Assembly: GCA_002427845.1 (NCBI GenBank)
Contig: DIYZ01000062.1
Span: 21,291-50,732 of the forward strand
Direction of reading: 5' to 3'
Length of the DNA: 29,442 nucleotides
Source: Chloracidobacterium sp. UBA6041
GTDB taxonomy: Bacteria; Acidobacteriota; Blastocatellia; Pyrinomonadales; Pyrinomonadaceae
In this document: positions 15,785 through 24,300 of the stretch, piece by piece
Position numbering within the stretch: the first letter of the stretch is position 1
How the letters are laid out: every line of letters begins with the position of its first letter
Notes under the pieces: model-generated
The model's input: the letters and a program-made list of their open reading frames with translations, nothing else
Database searches by the model: none
Told to the model about the DNA's origin: nothing
Program-made: the position numbers and the translations under genes

Positions 15785-18007
15785 TTAGTGATCTTTCCGG
15801 CTCGGGGCCGTCTTTCTGAGCTGATTGAACATCTCATTCTGGCGCCTACCCTCCTCGCGGCGCCCAGCGGCAATATACGCTCTACCCAATTCATAGTGAA
15901 CGAGCGGATTTTGAGGGTCGAGCTTCGCCGCGATCTCCAGATTGTCCACCGCCTCCTGGACTACTGCCTGCTCAAGTAGTGCCTTGCCCAACTCATAGCG
16001 CGCATCCGCAAAACCCGGTTCCGCTTTTACGACTTCACGCATCTTTTGGACGCCGCGCGCAAGCTCCTGGCGGATCAGCAGCGTGTGCGCGAGTTGGTAC
16101 TTAGCTTCGAGGTCGTTCGAGTTGAGGCCCAGCTCTGCTTCGAACTCACGGGTTGCCTCGTCAAATCTCTTCATCTTCAAATAGACTAATCCTGCGTAGT
16201 AATGGGCCTGTCTCGTTCGTCCGTTCAACGCCACAGCCGCACTGAGCTCTTCCACCGCTCGAGCATTATCACCCTGGGCGTAATACTGCTGTCCAAGAAG
16301 AACGTGGAGTTCGGGCGAATCGCCGGTAACCTTGGCCATTCGCTGAATTGTCTGGCCGGCGAGCTCGGTATTCTCGAGCTTGATGAGAGAGGAAGCGAGC
16401 GCGTAATAGAGATCAACGTTGGTTGATCCTGAAGCGATCACGTCAGCCAGGAGTTCGGAGGCCTTGGAATAGTCTGAGGTTTTGAAGTAGCTCAAGCCTA
16501 ACAGCCAACGGGCACGGATATTTTGTGGGTGAGTCTTTACTTCTGTCTCCAACGGAGGAACCGCGTCTTTGTAGGATTCTGATCGAAAGTATGCCAGACC
16601 CAGGTTGTAATCGAGGTCCTGCTGCTGTGGGTTCCAGTTCGCCGCCAGACGAAACTGCTCCGCCGCAGCACGGAAGTCCCCTCGGTCCGCTCGCAGCAAT
16701 CCGATACTGCTGTGAGTAGCAGCAAGTAGCTTCGCATAGTAAGCTTCGGCGCTCTCCAACTCTCGTATCGCCTTTTCGTCCGGCACGTTCGAGGGAGTTG
16801 TTGTGCTTTCGACTGAACCCGTCGCCGGCAGCTTATCCTCTTGCTCCGGCAATTGGGACGTGCCCATAGTAGATGGGCCGGTGCCCGACGTTTGCGCCAT
16901 CTTGAAGGCTTCGGCCTTCAGTTCCGACGCTAACCGCAACTCTTTTTGTCCCGCTTCCACCTGCCCAACTTTGAGCAAAGATTGTGCGAGCCGATAGTGC
17001 GCAGTGGTCACCTGGAATTTGTTGTGGGCCAGATCCGGATTCAGGGCGATGGCCTTCTTGAGCGCTTCTATCGCCTGATCGTGCTTCTCTAACTCCTGAT
17101 AAGCCTGGCCGAGCTGAAAATAGGGATCCGGATTGTCGGCCTGGACTCGAGAGGCGTTCTTTAGAAAGGCAATCGCGAGCTCCCACTTTCTTTGGAAGAT
17201 ATAAACGATGCCGAGATAATAGTTGGCAAAGAACTCGTCCGGGTTTGAGACCAACTCGGTTTTGAACTCTCGCTCCGCGTCGACCAGGCGGGAGGCGCCT
17301 TCATTCATTAGATAGGCGAGCGCCAGGTTGTCGTGGACGCGCGCCAGAGTGGGATTGAGCGCGATGGCTTTCTTGAACTCATCTATTGCCTCAGGCAGAC
17401 GGCCGGCCACTCGAAATGCCCGACCGATCACGACATGAAGCTCCGGCTGGTCGCCGAGGTGCAAAAGCATCCAATCAAAGACTCGCCTTGCATCAGTAAA
17501 CTGGCGCTGCTGCAGGTACGCTATCGCAAGCGTGAAACTGGTATCGAAGTCATTCGAACCGAACTCCAGGGCCACTTTAAGTTCCGCGGCAGCCTTTTCG
17601 TATTCGCGAAGGGCAAAATAGGTCTTACCCAGCATGCTGTGAGCGCTGGGATTTTGGGGGTTGACGGCGATAGCTTGGTTCAGGGGTTGAAGAGCTTTGT
17701 CGAATAGCCCTGCCTCGAAGTAAGTGATTGCGAGGTCTGACAAAGTTTCGTCGGAAGCCGGTTGATAGAGAGCGGCGGCCTCGACCGCCGCGATTGCCTG
17801 TTTATGCTTCTGCTGCGTCGAGTAGATTCTTCCAACCGCGCGGTATCCCTCGGCCAGGATTGCAGTGTATTCGGTTTCAGCCCCAGCGAAATTGCCCGCG
17901 CGGGCTTGCGCTTCCGCAGCCTCATAATGTTGTTTGAGTCTATCTTGCGGCGATTGGAATACCAGAGGTAATAGTAAAAGCGATAGAAATCTCGAACCTA
18001 TATTCAT
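15785..18007 (-). CDS. Large exported TPR-repeat protein
   Basis: The product is 740 residues: a short signal peptide (FLSLLLLPLVFQ), then at least fifteen TPR-like repeats. Many carry the canonical Tyr/Ala/Pro spacing, for example NPQNPSAHSMLGKTYFALRE, NPDLAHNKFQVTTAHYRLAQ and DPQNPLVHYELGRAYIAAGR. A Pro/Thr/Ser-rich linker near residues 380-410 splits the repeats into two blocks. It ends with a basic tail. The ATG at 18007 has only a weak purine-rich ribosome site. It is the first gene of a two-gene unit with the downstream CRTAC1-type gene. A scaffold role in the periplasm or at the surface is inferred from the repeats and signal peptide. Confidence 0.9.
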   Translation of the reverse strand: MNIGSRFLSLLLLPLVFQSPQDRLKQHYEAAEAQARAGNFAGAETEYTAILAEGYRAVGRIYSTQQKHKQAIAAVEAAALYQPASDETLSDLAITYFEAGLFDKALQPLNQAIAVNPQNPSAHSMLGKTYFALREYEKAAAELKVALEFGSNDFDTSFTLAIAYLQQRQFTDARRVFDWMLLHLGDQPELHVVIGRAFRVAGRLPEAIDEFKKAIALNPTLARVHDNLALAYLMNEGASRLVDAEREFKTELVSNPDEFFANYYLGIVYIFQRKWELAIAFLKNASRVQADNPDPYFQLGQAYQELEKHDQAIEALKKAIALNPDLAHNKFQVTTAHYRLAQSLLKVGQVEAGQKELRLASELKAEAFKMAQTSGTGPSTMGTSQLPEQEDKLPATGSVESTTTPSNVPDEKAIRELESAEAYYAKLLAATHSSIGLLRADRGDFRAAAEQFRLAANWNPQQQDLDYNLGLAYFRSESYKDAVPPLETEVKTHPQNIRARWLLGLSYFKTSDYSKASELLADVIASGSTNVDLYYALASSLIKLENTELAGQTIQRMAKVTGDSPELHVLLGQQYYAQGDNARAVEELSAAVALNGRTRQAHYYAGLVYLKMKRFDEATREFEAELGLNSNDLEAKYQLAHTLLIRQELARGVQKMREVVKAEPGFADARYELGKALLEQAVVQEAVDNLEIAAKLDPQNPLVHYELGRAYIAAGRREEGRRQNEMFNQLRKTAPSRKDH

Positions 18008-18694
18008 CGCTTTGTTCTCTAGCGAAGCTCAGAACAATGTGGCCGATTTGTCCATCACGGTGAGTCAAAACGATGATCCTTCGTTGCGGGAAGGGCTGCA
18101 TGCTACCGTCATTGCGCGCCCGTGAATTCACGCACGAAAAGAAACCGTCGACTGTCCACTACCAATGGATAGGCCGTTTCGTAACCAATTGCTAAACAGA
18201 GAGGCAATCAACGCCATACTCTCTATCCGCTGATACTCGATGCGCTATTCAACAACGCAAGTTAACATCGACCTCTTGCTGCGGAGAAATCAAATGGAAA
18301 CGACTTCTTCGTTTGGCACCCAGAATAGCATGCGCTGCTTCCTACGCTTCAGCGTAGCAAGCACACTATTAGAGATCTTGAAAGGCAGGCACCCGATTGT
18401 TGGACGAGCCATAAGGAACGGCTGATGTGTTCGTTGCTGGTGGTAGGTTCGTGACGGAAGGCCGGTCGACAAAGATCAAAGAGTTCACATTCGGCTGGCA
18501 AAATAGCGGACTGGGGTGAACAAAGACTTGGAGTAAAACGATATCTTTTGCCTTAGAAGGAACGCTCAATACGAGGTACCCTCGAGCGCACAAGTGGACT
18601 GAACATCTGAATCTGTGAGTGACTATGTAAAAATGTGATCGACTTCCGCAGAAGTGAAAAATGCGCCGACGCAGGAGCAAACCAAAGGAGAGGG
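18008..18694. promoter_or_regulatory. Long divergent intergenic region between TPR and GH39 genes
   Basis: About 690 bases separate the divergent TPR (minus) and GH39 (plus) genes, so promoters for both must lie here. I see no convincing gene; short ORFs such as one from 18294 to 18425 have no recognisable motif. The clearest structure is the hairpin at 18337-18362. No clear operator or paired promoter boxes could be fixed by eye. Confidence 0.4.
18337..18362. repeat. Hairpin in the GH39 upstream region
   Basis: ctacgc (18342-18347) and gcgtag (18352-18357) pair around a ttca loop, and outer gctt / aagc extend the stem after one mismatch. No T-run follows, so an RNA leader structure or protein-binding site is as plausible as a terminator. 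Confidence 0.4.
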
Positions 18695-20161
18695 ATGACT
18701 ATTAGTTTCAGTTGCAATTTATCTGGCGTGACGACGCCGCTCAACCATGCCTGGGAGCACACCGTCGGTAGCGATCATGCGCCGGTAGCGTTGCGCGCGG
18801 ACTGGCAAGCACAGTTGCGGCGATGCCACGACGAGTTGGGGTTTCGTCATGTGCGCTTTCACGGCTTGCTCTCGGACGACATGGGAACGCTTATCTGTCA
18901 TGAGGAAAAGCTCCTCTACTCCTTCTTCAATGCGGATCGCATCTGGGACTTTCTGCTCTCTATCGGGATGCGCCCCTTCGTCGAGTTGAGTTTCATGCCG
19001 GAGACACTCGCTTCCGGCAATGATATCGTCTTCCACTATCGTGGAAACGTGACGCCGCCAAAAGACTACGACGGCTGGGCGACTCTCATTCGCAAATTAG
19101 TGACCCACTGGGTAGAACGCTATGGTATTGAAGAAGTAAACAAATGGTTCTTTGAGGTGTGGAACGAGCCGAACCTTCCAGCGTTCTGGCCGGGAACTCA
19201 AGACGATTATTTCAAGCTTTACAGCCATACAGCGCAGGCTATTAAGACCGTCAACTCCTCCCTTCAAGTAGGTGGCCCAGTCACGGCTATGAATGCCTGG
19301 GTGGAGGAATTCCTCGATTACTGCGAGAAAAACGATCTACCCGTAGATTTCATCAGCACGCACATCTATCCCACGGACCCACTCGGCTTTGAAGGGGCGG
19401 ATACAGAGGAGCAGTTAGCCAACTGTCCTCGCGAATTGCTGCGCGACCAAGCCAGACTTACTCGCGAGCGCGCTGGCGGGCGACCTGTTTACTACACCGA
19501 ATGGAACATCTCGTCGAACCCGCGTGACCATTTTCACGACGAGCCGTTCGCCGCGGCCTTCGCTGCCAAGATCGCGTTGGAGACCGATAGTTTCATTGAC
19601 GGGTATAGTTATTGGACATTCACGGACATCTTCGAAGAGAACTATTTCCCCTCTGTTCCCTTTCATGGCGGGTTCGGATTGCTCAACCTCTACGGTATCC
19701 CGAAGCCGATTTATCGAGTCTTTCAGCTATTGCATCGCCTCGGTACGGAGTTGCTTACCGTAGAAGGAACGCATGAGACGGTAGACGCTTTTGTTATCCG
19801 TAAAGACGGTGCCGTTACTATCTTCCTCACGAATTACGCGCAGCCGCGTCATGAGATCACGACTCAACTAGTAAATATAAGTCTGACCAGTGCGTCCGAG
19901 CCGCGCACCATATACATTGAGCGGATTGATGAAGACCACGCGAATCCGCGCCGACTGTGGCACGAGATGGGAGAGCCTGAGTATCTCTCTCATTTACAAG
20001 TGGAGCAGTTAGAGGCGACCTCTGGTTTGGTGAAAGAGCCGCTTAGCTGGAAGTTTGAAAATCAAACAATTCAGCTCGACGTTGCTGTGCCGCCATATGC
20101 GGTGGCAGCTATAACCTTAGAGCTCAGAGCAGAATCACCTCAAACTGAGAACCATACCTAA
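18695..20161 (+). CDS. Glycoside hydrolase family 39 (beta-xylosidase-like)
   Basis: The product is 488 residues and fits GH39 along its length: DELGFRHVRFHGLLSDDMG near residue 46, GMRPFVELSFMPETLASG near 91, FFEVWNEPNL near 152 and YYTEWN near 266. By family knowledge, Glu158 in WNEPN is the acid/base and Glu269 in TEWN the nucleophile of a retaining (alpha/beta)8-barrel; a beta-sandwich accessory domain fills the C-terminus. The ATG at 18695 is chosen because AAAGGAGAGGG stands just before it; an upstream in-frame GTG at 18635 lacks this. No signal peptide is seen, so it is probably cytoplasmic and acts on imported oligosaccharides. It is followed after 14 bases by a PF10091-type gene. Xylosidase specificity is not proven; GH39 also includes iduronidase and other activities. 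Confidence 0.93.
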   Translation: MTISFSCNLSGVTTPLNHAWEHTVGSDHAPVALRADWQAQLRRCHDELGFRHVRFHGLLSDDMGTLICHEEKLLYSFFNADRIWDFLLSIGMRPFVELSFMPETLASGNDIVFHYRGNVTPPKDYDGWATLIRKLVTHWVERYGIEEVNKWFFEVWNEPNLPAFWPGTQDDYFKLYSHTAQAIKTVNSSLQVGGPVTAMNAWVEEFLDYCEKNDLPVDFISTHIYPTDPLGFEGADTEEQLANCPRELLRDQARLTRERAGGRPVYYTEWNISSNPRDHFHDEPFAAAFAAKIALETDSFIDGYSYWTFTDIFEENYFPSVPFHGGFGLLNLYGIPKPIYRVFQLLHRLGTELLTVEGTHETVDAFVIRKDGAVTIFLTNYAQPRHEITTQLVNISLTSASEPRTIYIERIDEDHANPRRLWHEMGEPEYLSHLQVEQLEATSGLVKEPLSWKFENQTIQLDVAVPPYAVAAITLELRAESPQTENHT

Positions 20162-20175
20162 ACAAATCCTTAGCC

Positions 20176-21471
20176 ATGACTAAAGAGCCAAACGACAGCG
20201 CCGCTTTGTTGGCCCGCCTGCAACGAAAAACGTATCAGTATTTCTGGACTGAGGTAAACCTCACCAACGGTCTGGTCGTTGACAGCACCAAAGAAGGTTG
20301 GCCTGCGAGTATTGCCGCTATCGGTATGGCATTGGCCATCTACCCAATTGGCGTAGAGCGCGGCTTCATCACGCGCAAGGAAGCGGTAAGGCGAACTCTC
20401 ACCACGTTGCGCTTCTTCTGGCAGAGCCCACAAGGAACCGCGGTCGACGCGACCGGTTATCGTGGTTTCTATTATCACTTTCTCGATATGCAAACCGGGA
20501 AGCGCGTATGGAACTGTGAACTCTCCACCATTGATACGACGTTTCTTCTCGCTGGGGCACTCACCGCCGCGCTCTACTTCGGTCACGATTCAGAGGACGA
20601 GCATGAGATCCGTTCGTTGTCTGACGCGCTCTATCGGCGTGCAGACTGGCAGTGGGCCCAGAACGGCGGAGCAACCGTAACGATGGGTTGGAAGCCGGAG
20701 AGTGGGTTCTTGCCTTTTCGTTGGGAAGGCTATGATGAGGCGTTGCTACTTTACATTCTTGGCCTTGGCTCGCCGACGCATCCGCTTCCTGCCGAGAGCT
20801 ATAAGGCGTGGGCCAGCACCTATGAATGGAAACAGCTCTATGGCCATGAATTGCTACATGCCGGCCCCCTCTTCATACACCAACTCTCTCACATGTGGAT
20901 AGACTTTCACGGCCTCCAGGACGACTTCATGCGTGAACATGGATTGGATTACTTCGAGAACGCCCGCCGTGCAACATATGTGCAGCAACAATACGCAATA
21001 CACAACCCGTTCGAGTTCTCAGGCTACGGCGAATACTGCTGGGGGCTGACGGCGAGCGAAGGTCCTGGCCCGGCAACGCATCTGGTCAATGGGGTCGAGC
21101 GTGTCTTTTTTGATTACGTGGCGCGCGGCGTTGCCGCGGGTCCCGATGATGGCACGGTCGCTCCCTGGGCTGTCGTCGCTTCGCTGCCGTTCGCGCCGGA
21201 GATCGTCGTTCCGACCCTTCAACATTTCAACAAGATTGAAGTAGGCGTGGCTCACCCTTACGGTCTTGAGGCTACTTTCAACCCTACTTTCCCCTCCGAG
21301 CGTGGGAAGCAATGCGGCTGGCTTTCCCCCTGGCATTACGGGATCAATGAAGGACCGATCGTCTTGATGATCGAGAATCATCGCACAGGCTTTCTGTGGG
21401 ATTTGATGAAAAGCTGCCCCTACATTGTCTCGGGACTTCGCCAGGCTGGCTTTACCGGCGGCTGGTTATAA
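20176..21471 (+). CDS. Glucoamylase-like protein (PF10091 family; possible beta-glucan hydrolase)
   Basis: The product is 431 residues and carries the conserved blocks of PF10091: RLQRKTYQYFWTEV at the start, GYRGFYYHFLDMQTGKRVW, CELSTIDTTFLLAGAL, WKPESGFLPFRWEGYDEALL, GPLFIHQLSHMWIDFHG and YGEYCWGLTASEGPGP. The fold is an (alpha/alpha)6 barrel. The Pfam label is 'glucoamylase', but characterised relatives include beta-1,2-glucan enzymes (GH144-type), so the linkage is uncertain. No signal peptide is present. It starts 14 bases after the GH39 stop and is almost certainly in the same operon. The pair looks like a cytoplasmic oligosaccharide-degrading unit. The ribosome site is weak, consistent with coupling to the upstream gene. 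Confidence 0.92.
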   Translation: MTKEPNDSAALLARLQRKTYQYFWTEVNLTNGLVVDSTKEGWPASIAAIGMALAIYPIGVERGFITRKEAVRRTLTTLRFFWQSPQGTAVDATGYRGFYYHFLDMQTGKRVWNCELSTIDTTFLLAGALTAALYFGHDSEDEHEIRSLSDALYRRADWQWAQNGGATVTMGWKPESGFLPFRWEGYDEALLLYILGLGSPTHPLPAESYKAWASTYEWKQLYGHELLHAGPLFIHQLSHMWIDFHGLQDDFMREHGLDYFENARRATYVQQQYAIHNPFEFSGYGEYCWGLTASEGPGPATHLVNGVERVFFDYVARGVAAGPDDGTVAPWAVVASLPFAPEIVVPTLQHFNKIEVGVAHPYGLEATFNPTFPSERGKQCGWLSPWHYGINEGPIVLMIENHRTGFLWDLMKSCPYIVSGLRQAGFTGGWL

Positions 21472-21488
21472 ACAAGCGAGCGCAGCGC

Positions 21489-21503
21489 ACTGCCAAAGGC
21501 AGT
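21489..21503 (+). terminator. Hairpin after the glucoamylase-like gene
   Basis: actgcc / ggcagt pair around an aaa loop, 17 bases after the stop codon, and flanking gcgcac / gttgtgc can extend the stem with a bulge. There is no T-run, so termination is plausible but unproven. Confidence 0.35.
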
Positions 21504-21535
21504 TGTGCACTTGGTAAACCGACGAAGATTCACGA

Positions 21536-21561
21536 AACGCCTCTCAAAGAATCGAGGCGTT
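21536..21561. terminator. Hairpin in the convergent spacer (glucoamylase-like / SDR)
   Basis: aacgcctc (21536-21543) and gaggcgtt (21554-21561) form an 8-bp stem with a 10-base loop between the two convergent genes. It could serve either transcript. No other gene is seen in 21472-21702. Confidence 0.35.
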
Positions 21562-21702
21562 GAAGCTCCTACTAATCTCACGCGTCCTCGTGCTGGCACA
21601 CTCAAGTACGATCGACGTAGGGGTCACTCTTAGAACCTCGTCTAGTAGCGACGACATTTTCTTTTCTTCGGTGAAGGTGCTATTAACTTTGAGTTAGTCG
21701 AT

Positions 21703-22473
21703 CTAAAATAGAGTCACTTGCTGGGTCAGGCCACCGTCAATGAGATAGGTGCTTCCGGTGACATATTCGGCTTCATTACTTGCGAGGAAGACAGCAACCG
21801 AAGCGACCTCTTCTGGTCGGCCAAAGCGTGCCCACGGAATTTCGCTGATGGCATTCTTCATTGTGGTGGGATCATCAAGTACCGCTTGATTGATAGGGGT
21901 GGCGATTGCCCCTGGGGCAATGTTGTTGACGTTGATCTTGTACTGAGCCAGTTCCATTGCCAGATTACGCATTAACATGCGCACGCCACCTTTTGAGGCA
22001 CAGTAAGCCGTGTATTCCGGAAATGGAATGTCTTCATGCACAGATGAGATAAAAATCAGTTTCCCGCCTTGTCCCTGCTGGACCATCTGCCTCGCAGCCA
22101 CCTGGCTAACTAGATAAGAGCCGAAGAGATTGACCGCGATAACTTTGTTCCACTCCTCATCGGCGACCTCGAGGAAGGGCTTCTTAATCTCGATGCCTGC
22201 ATTATTGATCGTAATATCAAGGCGACCGAACTGTTTTATGATCTCTTCCATCATGTGTTCCACGTCTTCCCGTTTGCTAACATCTGCGGCAACAGCGATC
22301 GAGGATGGCCCAAACGATGCTGCTTCGGCTTGTGCCGCTTCGCCGTCCACTTCGCTTCCTGGGCGATAGTTAACAACAACATGTGCTCCTTCAGCCGCGA
22401 AGCGTGTGGCAATGGCCTTCCCAATACCGCTGCTGGCTCCAGTGATAAGTGCGACTTTGTCTTTCAGGCGCAT
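21703..22473 (-). CDS. Short-chain dehydrogenase/reductase, glucose 1-dehydrogenase-like
   Basis: The product is 256 residues, the usual size for classical SDRs. It has the nucleotide-binding motif TGASSGIG (residues 11-18), the NNAG motif (about 90-93), a catalytic Ser at 143/144 and YCASK (Tyr157, Lys161). The C-terminal GSTYLIDGGLTQQ is typical of glucose 1-dehydrogenase annotations. It would oxidise a sugar or other alcohol using NAD(P)+. A strong ribosome site (AGAGGAG, 9 bases before ATG) fixes the start. It is convergent with the GH39/PF10091 pair, so a shared role in glucose or xylose metabolism is suggested but not demonstrated. SDR substrate specificity cannot be read from sequence. 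Confidence 0.9.
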   Translation of the reverse strand: MRLKDKVALITGASSGIGKAIATRFAAEGAHVVVNYRPGSEVDGEAAQAEAASFGPSSIAVAADVSKREDVEHMMEEIIKQFGRLDITINNAGIEIKKPFLEVADEEWNKVIAVNLFGSYLVSQVAARQMVQQGQGGKLIFISSVHEDIPFPEYTAYCASKGGVRMLMRNLAMELAQYKINVNNIAPGAIATPINQAVLDDPTTMKNAISEIPWARFGRPEEVASVAVFLASNEAEYVTGSTYLIDGGLTQQVTLF

Positions 22474-22683
22474 TTTGAAAAGCTCCTCTTTGATGAATAT
22501 CTTTTGACCATTAACGCGTTATCAGTTTCATCGATCCGCTTTTGCGGTGATCTCCAGCGCCTCTCATTTCTTCCTTTCCGTCGGTATTGTCAAGTTAATC
22601 AGCAAATGGTGCAAGATGAGTAGCGAATGGCGCACCCCAAAAAAGACGAATGGCATTTACGTGCTTCTCTTTCCCCAGGTCGA

Positions 22684-22893
22684 TCAAAACCCATTGGGCA
22701 TGACTTGAATTTCTCTCTTCGGTGAAATGGCCGCGCCAAAGACAACGGAAGGGACAAAACGATTAATCGGGTGGCCTGGCTTGAACTGTATGGTTATTTC
22801 GGTGGGAGCGTTGTGGTGTTTGGCAATGATCGGATTGATTGCCTGGAATACGAGGGCGACAGTGAGCAGGCTCCGAAAAATTCTAGTTCGCAT
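22684..22893 (-). pseudogene. Truncated exported-protein fragment
   Basis: The ATG at 22893 begins a basic, hydrophobic signal-like segment (MRTRIFRSLLTVALVFQAIN). About 45 residues follow, including ITIQFKPGHPINRFVPSVVF, and then the frame stops. The 'HPINRF.PS...GA.I' pattern resembles the start of large exported discoidin (F5/8C)-domain proteins from memory, but the usual continuation is absent and the last residues look out of frame. It sits just downstream of the adenylating-enzyme gene on the same strand. It is interpreted as a gene remnant; a small genuine exported peptide cannot be excluded. The 210 bases from 22474 to 22683 hold no other gene. Confidence 0.4.
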
Positions 22894-22946
22894 TTGTCCA
22901 CTCGGCCAGGGAGTCTGGACACTGTCGAACAAACTGCCCGTTTGCG

Positions 22947-24287
22947 TCAAACTGTTATGCACTCGTCCTGAAGCTGCCGATCATCCAGCACGCGCCGCAG
23001 CTTTCTTGACTGACGCAATGTTCCTCGCGGGTGAGGTATCACGCGAAACTCGTACAGACCCATCTGATAGTTTTTCCAAAAACCGTCAAATCGCTTGCGC
23101 AGATTCTCGCGAACCGTATGTTCTACTCCGTTCAGGCCACCACTGCGGTCCAATTCAACGTGCAGTTCTATTAAGTCGCGCCATTCTTCCAACCGCACAA
23201 CAGCCTGCCAGTCAGGGCTCACACCGTCGACATCGCGCAAGATCTCCTCAAACACCCAAGGCCCGACGTTTCCCATACCGCATACAACCATCTCATCGCA
23301 GCGAGCGCGAATCTTGGCGAGTCGCTTGGCGAACAACCCACACGAGCAACGCTCGTCAACCAGCCTTGTCACATCGGTCGAGCGATAACGGATGAGCGGC
23401 ATGACGTCACGCGCGAGGGTCGTATAGACGAGTTCGCCGTAACCATCGGCGTCCGTCTCGGGCGTCTCGAAGAAGAAGAAGAGATCGTTGCGGTGGTAAC
23501 CGTCCTTGCGTTCGCACTCTGCGCCAAGCGTGCCGAATGATTCGGTCTGACCGTAGCTAAGGTAAAGGGGTGCATTCCACACGCTCTCGGCGATGTGTCG
23601 CGCTTCTTCTGAAATGTTTTCGCCGCCTCCGAAGAGGAGCTTCATTGGCCAGGCCCCATATTCGCGCGCTAACTCCGACAGGCGCACGATCCAAGAAGGC
23701 TCGCCGAAAATCACATTAGGCCGATAGGCACGTGCCCGTTCGTAAAACTCCTCCGGCGAAATCTTGCCGGCTTCGACGTGAAAGCACTTCAGGTATTGCA
23801 GGGCCATGCGCAAAACCGCCGGCGAGACCCAGAATGAACAATCGTAAGCACTCAAGACGCGGTCTTCGCGGCGCATTCCCAAATGATAAAGAGCGATAGC
23901 GGAAAGGCGGCCCATCTCGTTGAGTTCGCGCTGCGAGAAGAAGACACGCTTCGGCTCGGGCGAAGTTGTGCCGGTCGTCTCAAAGGCAGTATCCGCATGC
24001 CCGGTCAAGAAAGCTTCCGCGCCGTGCGCACGCAGGTCCTCGCCCGTCGTGTAGAAGTCGCCAAGGTCGGAGGGATGCTCGACGCGCCGCACGTCTATGC
24101 CATACCGCTTGAACGCTGCGCGATAGAACGAGGAACGCTCGGCCGCCAGACGAAGCGTGCGCTGGAAGCGTGCGCGCTGCATCGCCTCAATCGCCCATGG
24201 CGGCGACACGTTGAGAAAACGCACGGAGTGTTGCGGCTCCAAGCGCAGCACTACCCGCTCAATCTGCTCGATGATGCTCGTCAGCAT
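22947..24287 (-). CDS. PaaK/coenzyme F390 synthetase-like adenylate-forming enzyme
   Basis: The product is about 446 residues and belongs to the phenylacetate-CoA-ligase-like branch of adenylating enzymes. It shows the phosphate-loop motif FETTGTTSPEPKRVFFS, the YGQTES adenylate motif, YRSTDVTRL in place of the usual TGD region, and the CSCG motif typical of PaaK relatives. It should activate a carboxylate as an adenylate and pass it to CoA or another acceptor; the substrate is unknown. An upstream start at 24362 would overlap the aminotransferase gene by about 60 bases, so I prefer ATG 24287, which leaves a 13-base gap, although its ribosome site is weak. It is the last intact gene of the large minus-strand operon. 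Confidence 0.8.
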   Translation of the reverse strand: MLTSIIEQIERVVLRLEPQHSVRFLNVSPPWAIEAMQRARFQRTLRLAAERSSFYRAAFKRYGIDVRRVEHPSDLGDFYTTGEDLRAHGAEAFLTGHADTAFETTGTTSPEPKRVFFSQRELNEMGRLSAIALYHLGMRREDRVLSAYDCSFWVSPAVLRMALQYLKCFHVEAGKISPEEFYERARAYRPNVIFGEPSWIVRLSELAREYGAWPMKLLFGGGENISEEARHIAESVWNAPLYLSYGQTESFGTLGAECERKDGYHRNDLFFFFETPETDADGYGELVYTTLARDVMPLIRYRSTDVTRLVDERCSCGLFAKRLAKIRARCDEMVVCGMGNVGPWVFEEILRDVDGVSPDWQAVVRLEEWRDLIELHVELDRSGGLNGVEHTVRENLRKRFDGFWKNYQMGLYEFRVIPHPRGTLRQSRKLRRVLDDRQLQDECITV

Positions 24288-24300
24288 TAGGAAAATGGAT

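Noticed and set aside
18240..18425. Small plus-strand ORF in the GH39 upstream region
   Set aside because: No recognisable motif and no clear ribosome site; it includes the hairpin at 18337-18362, so it is more likely non-coding leader or spacer.
22564..22593. Possible promoter with a perfect TTGACA (minus strand) before the SDR gene
   Set aside because: At the expected 17-18 base spacing the -10 region reads aaatga, a poor match, so a promoter cannot be assigned.
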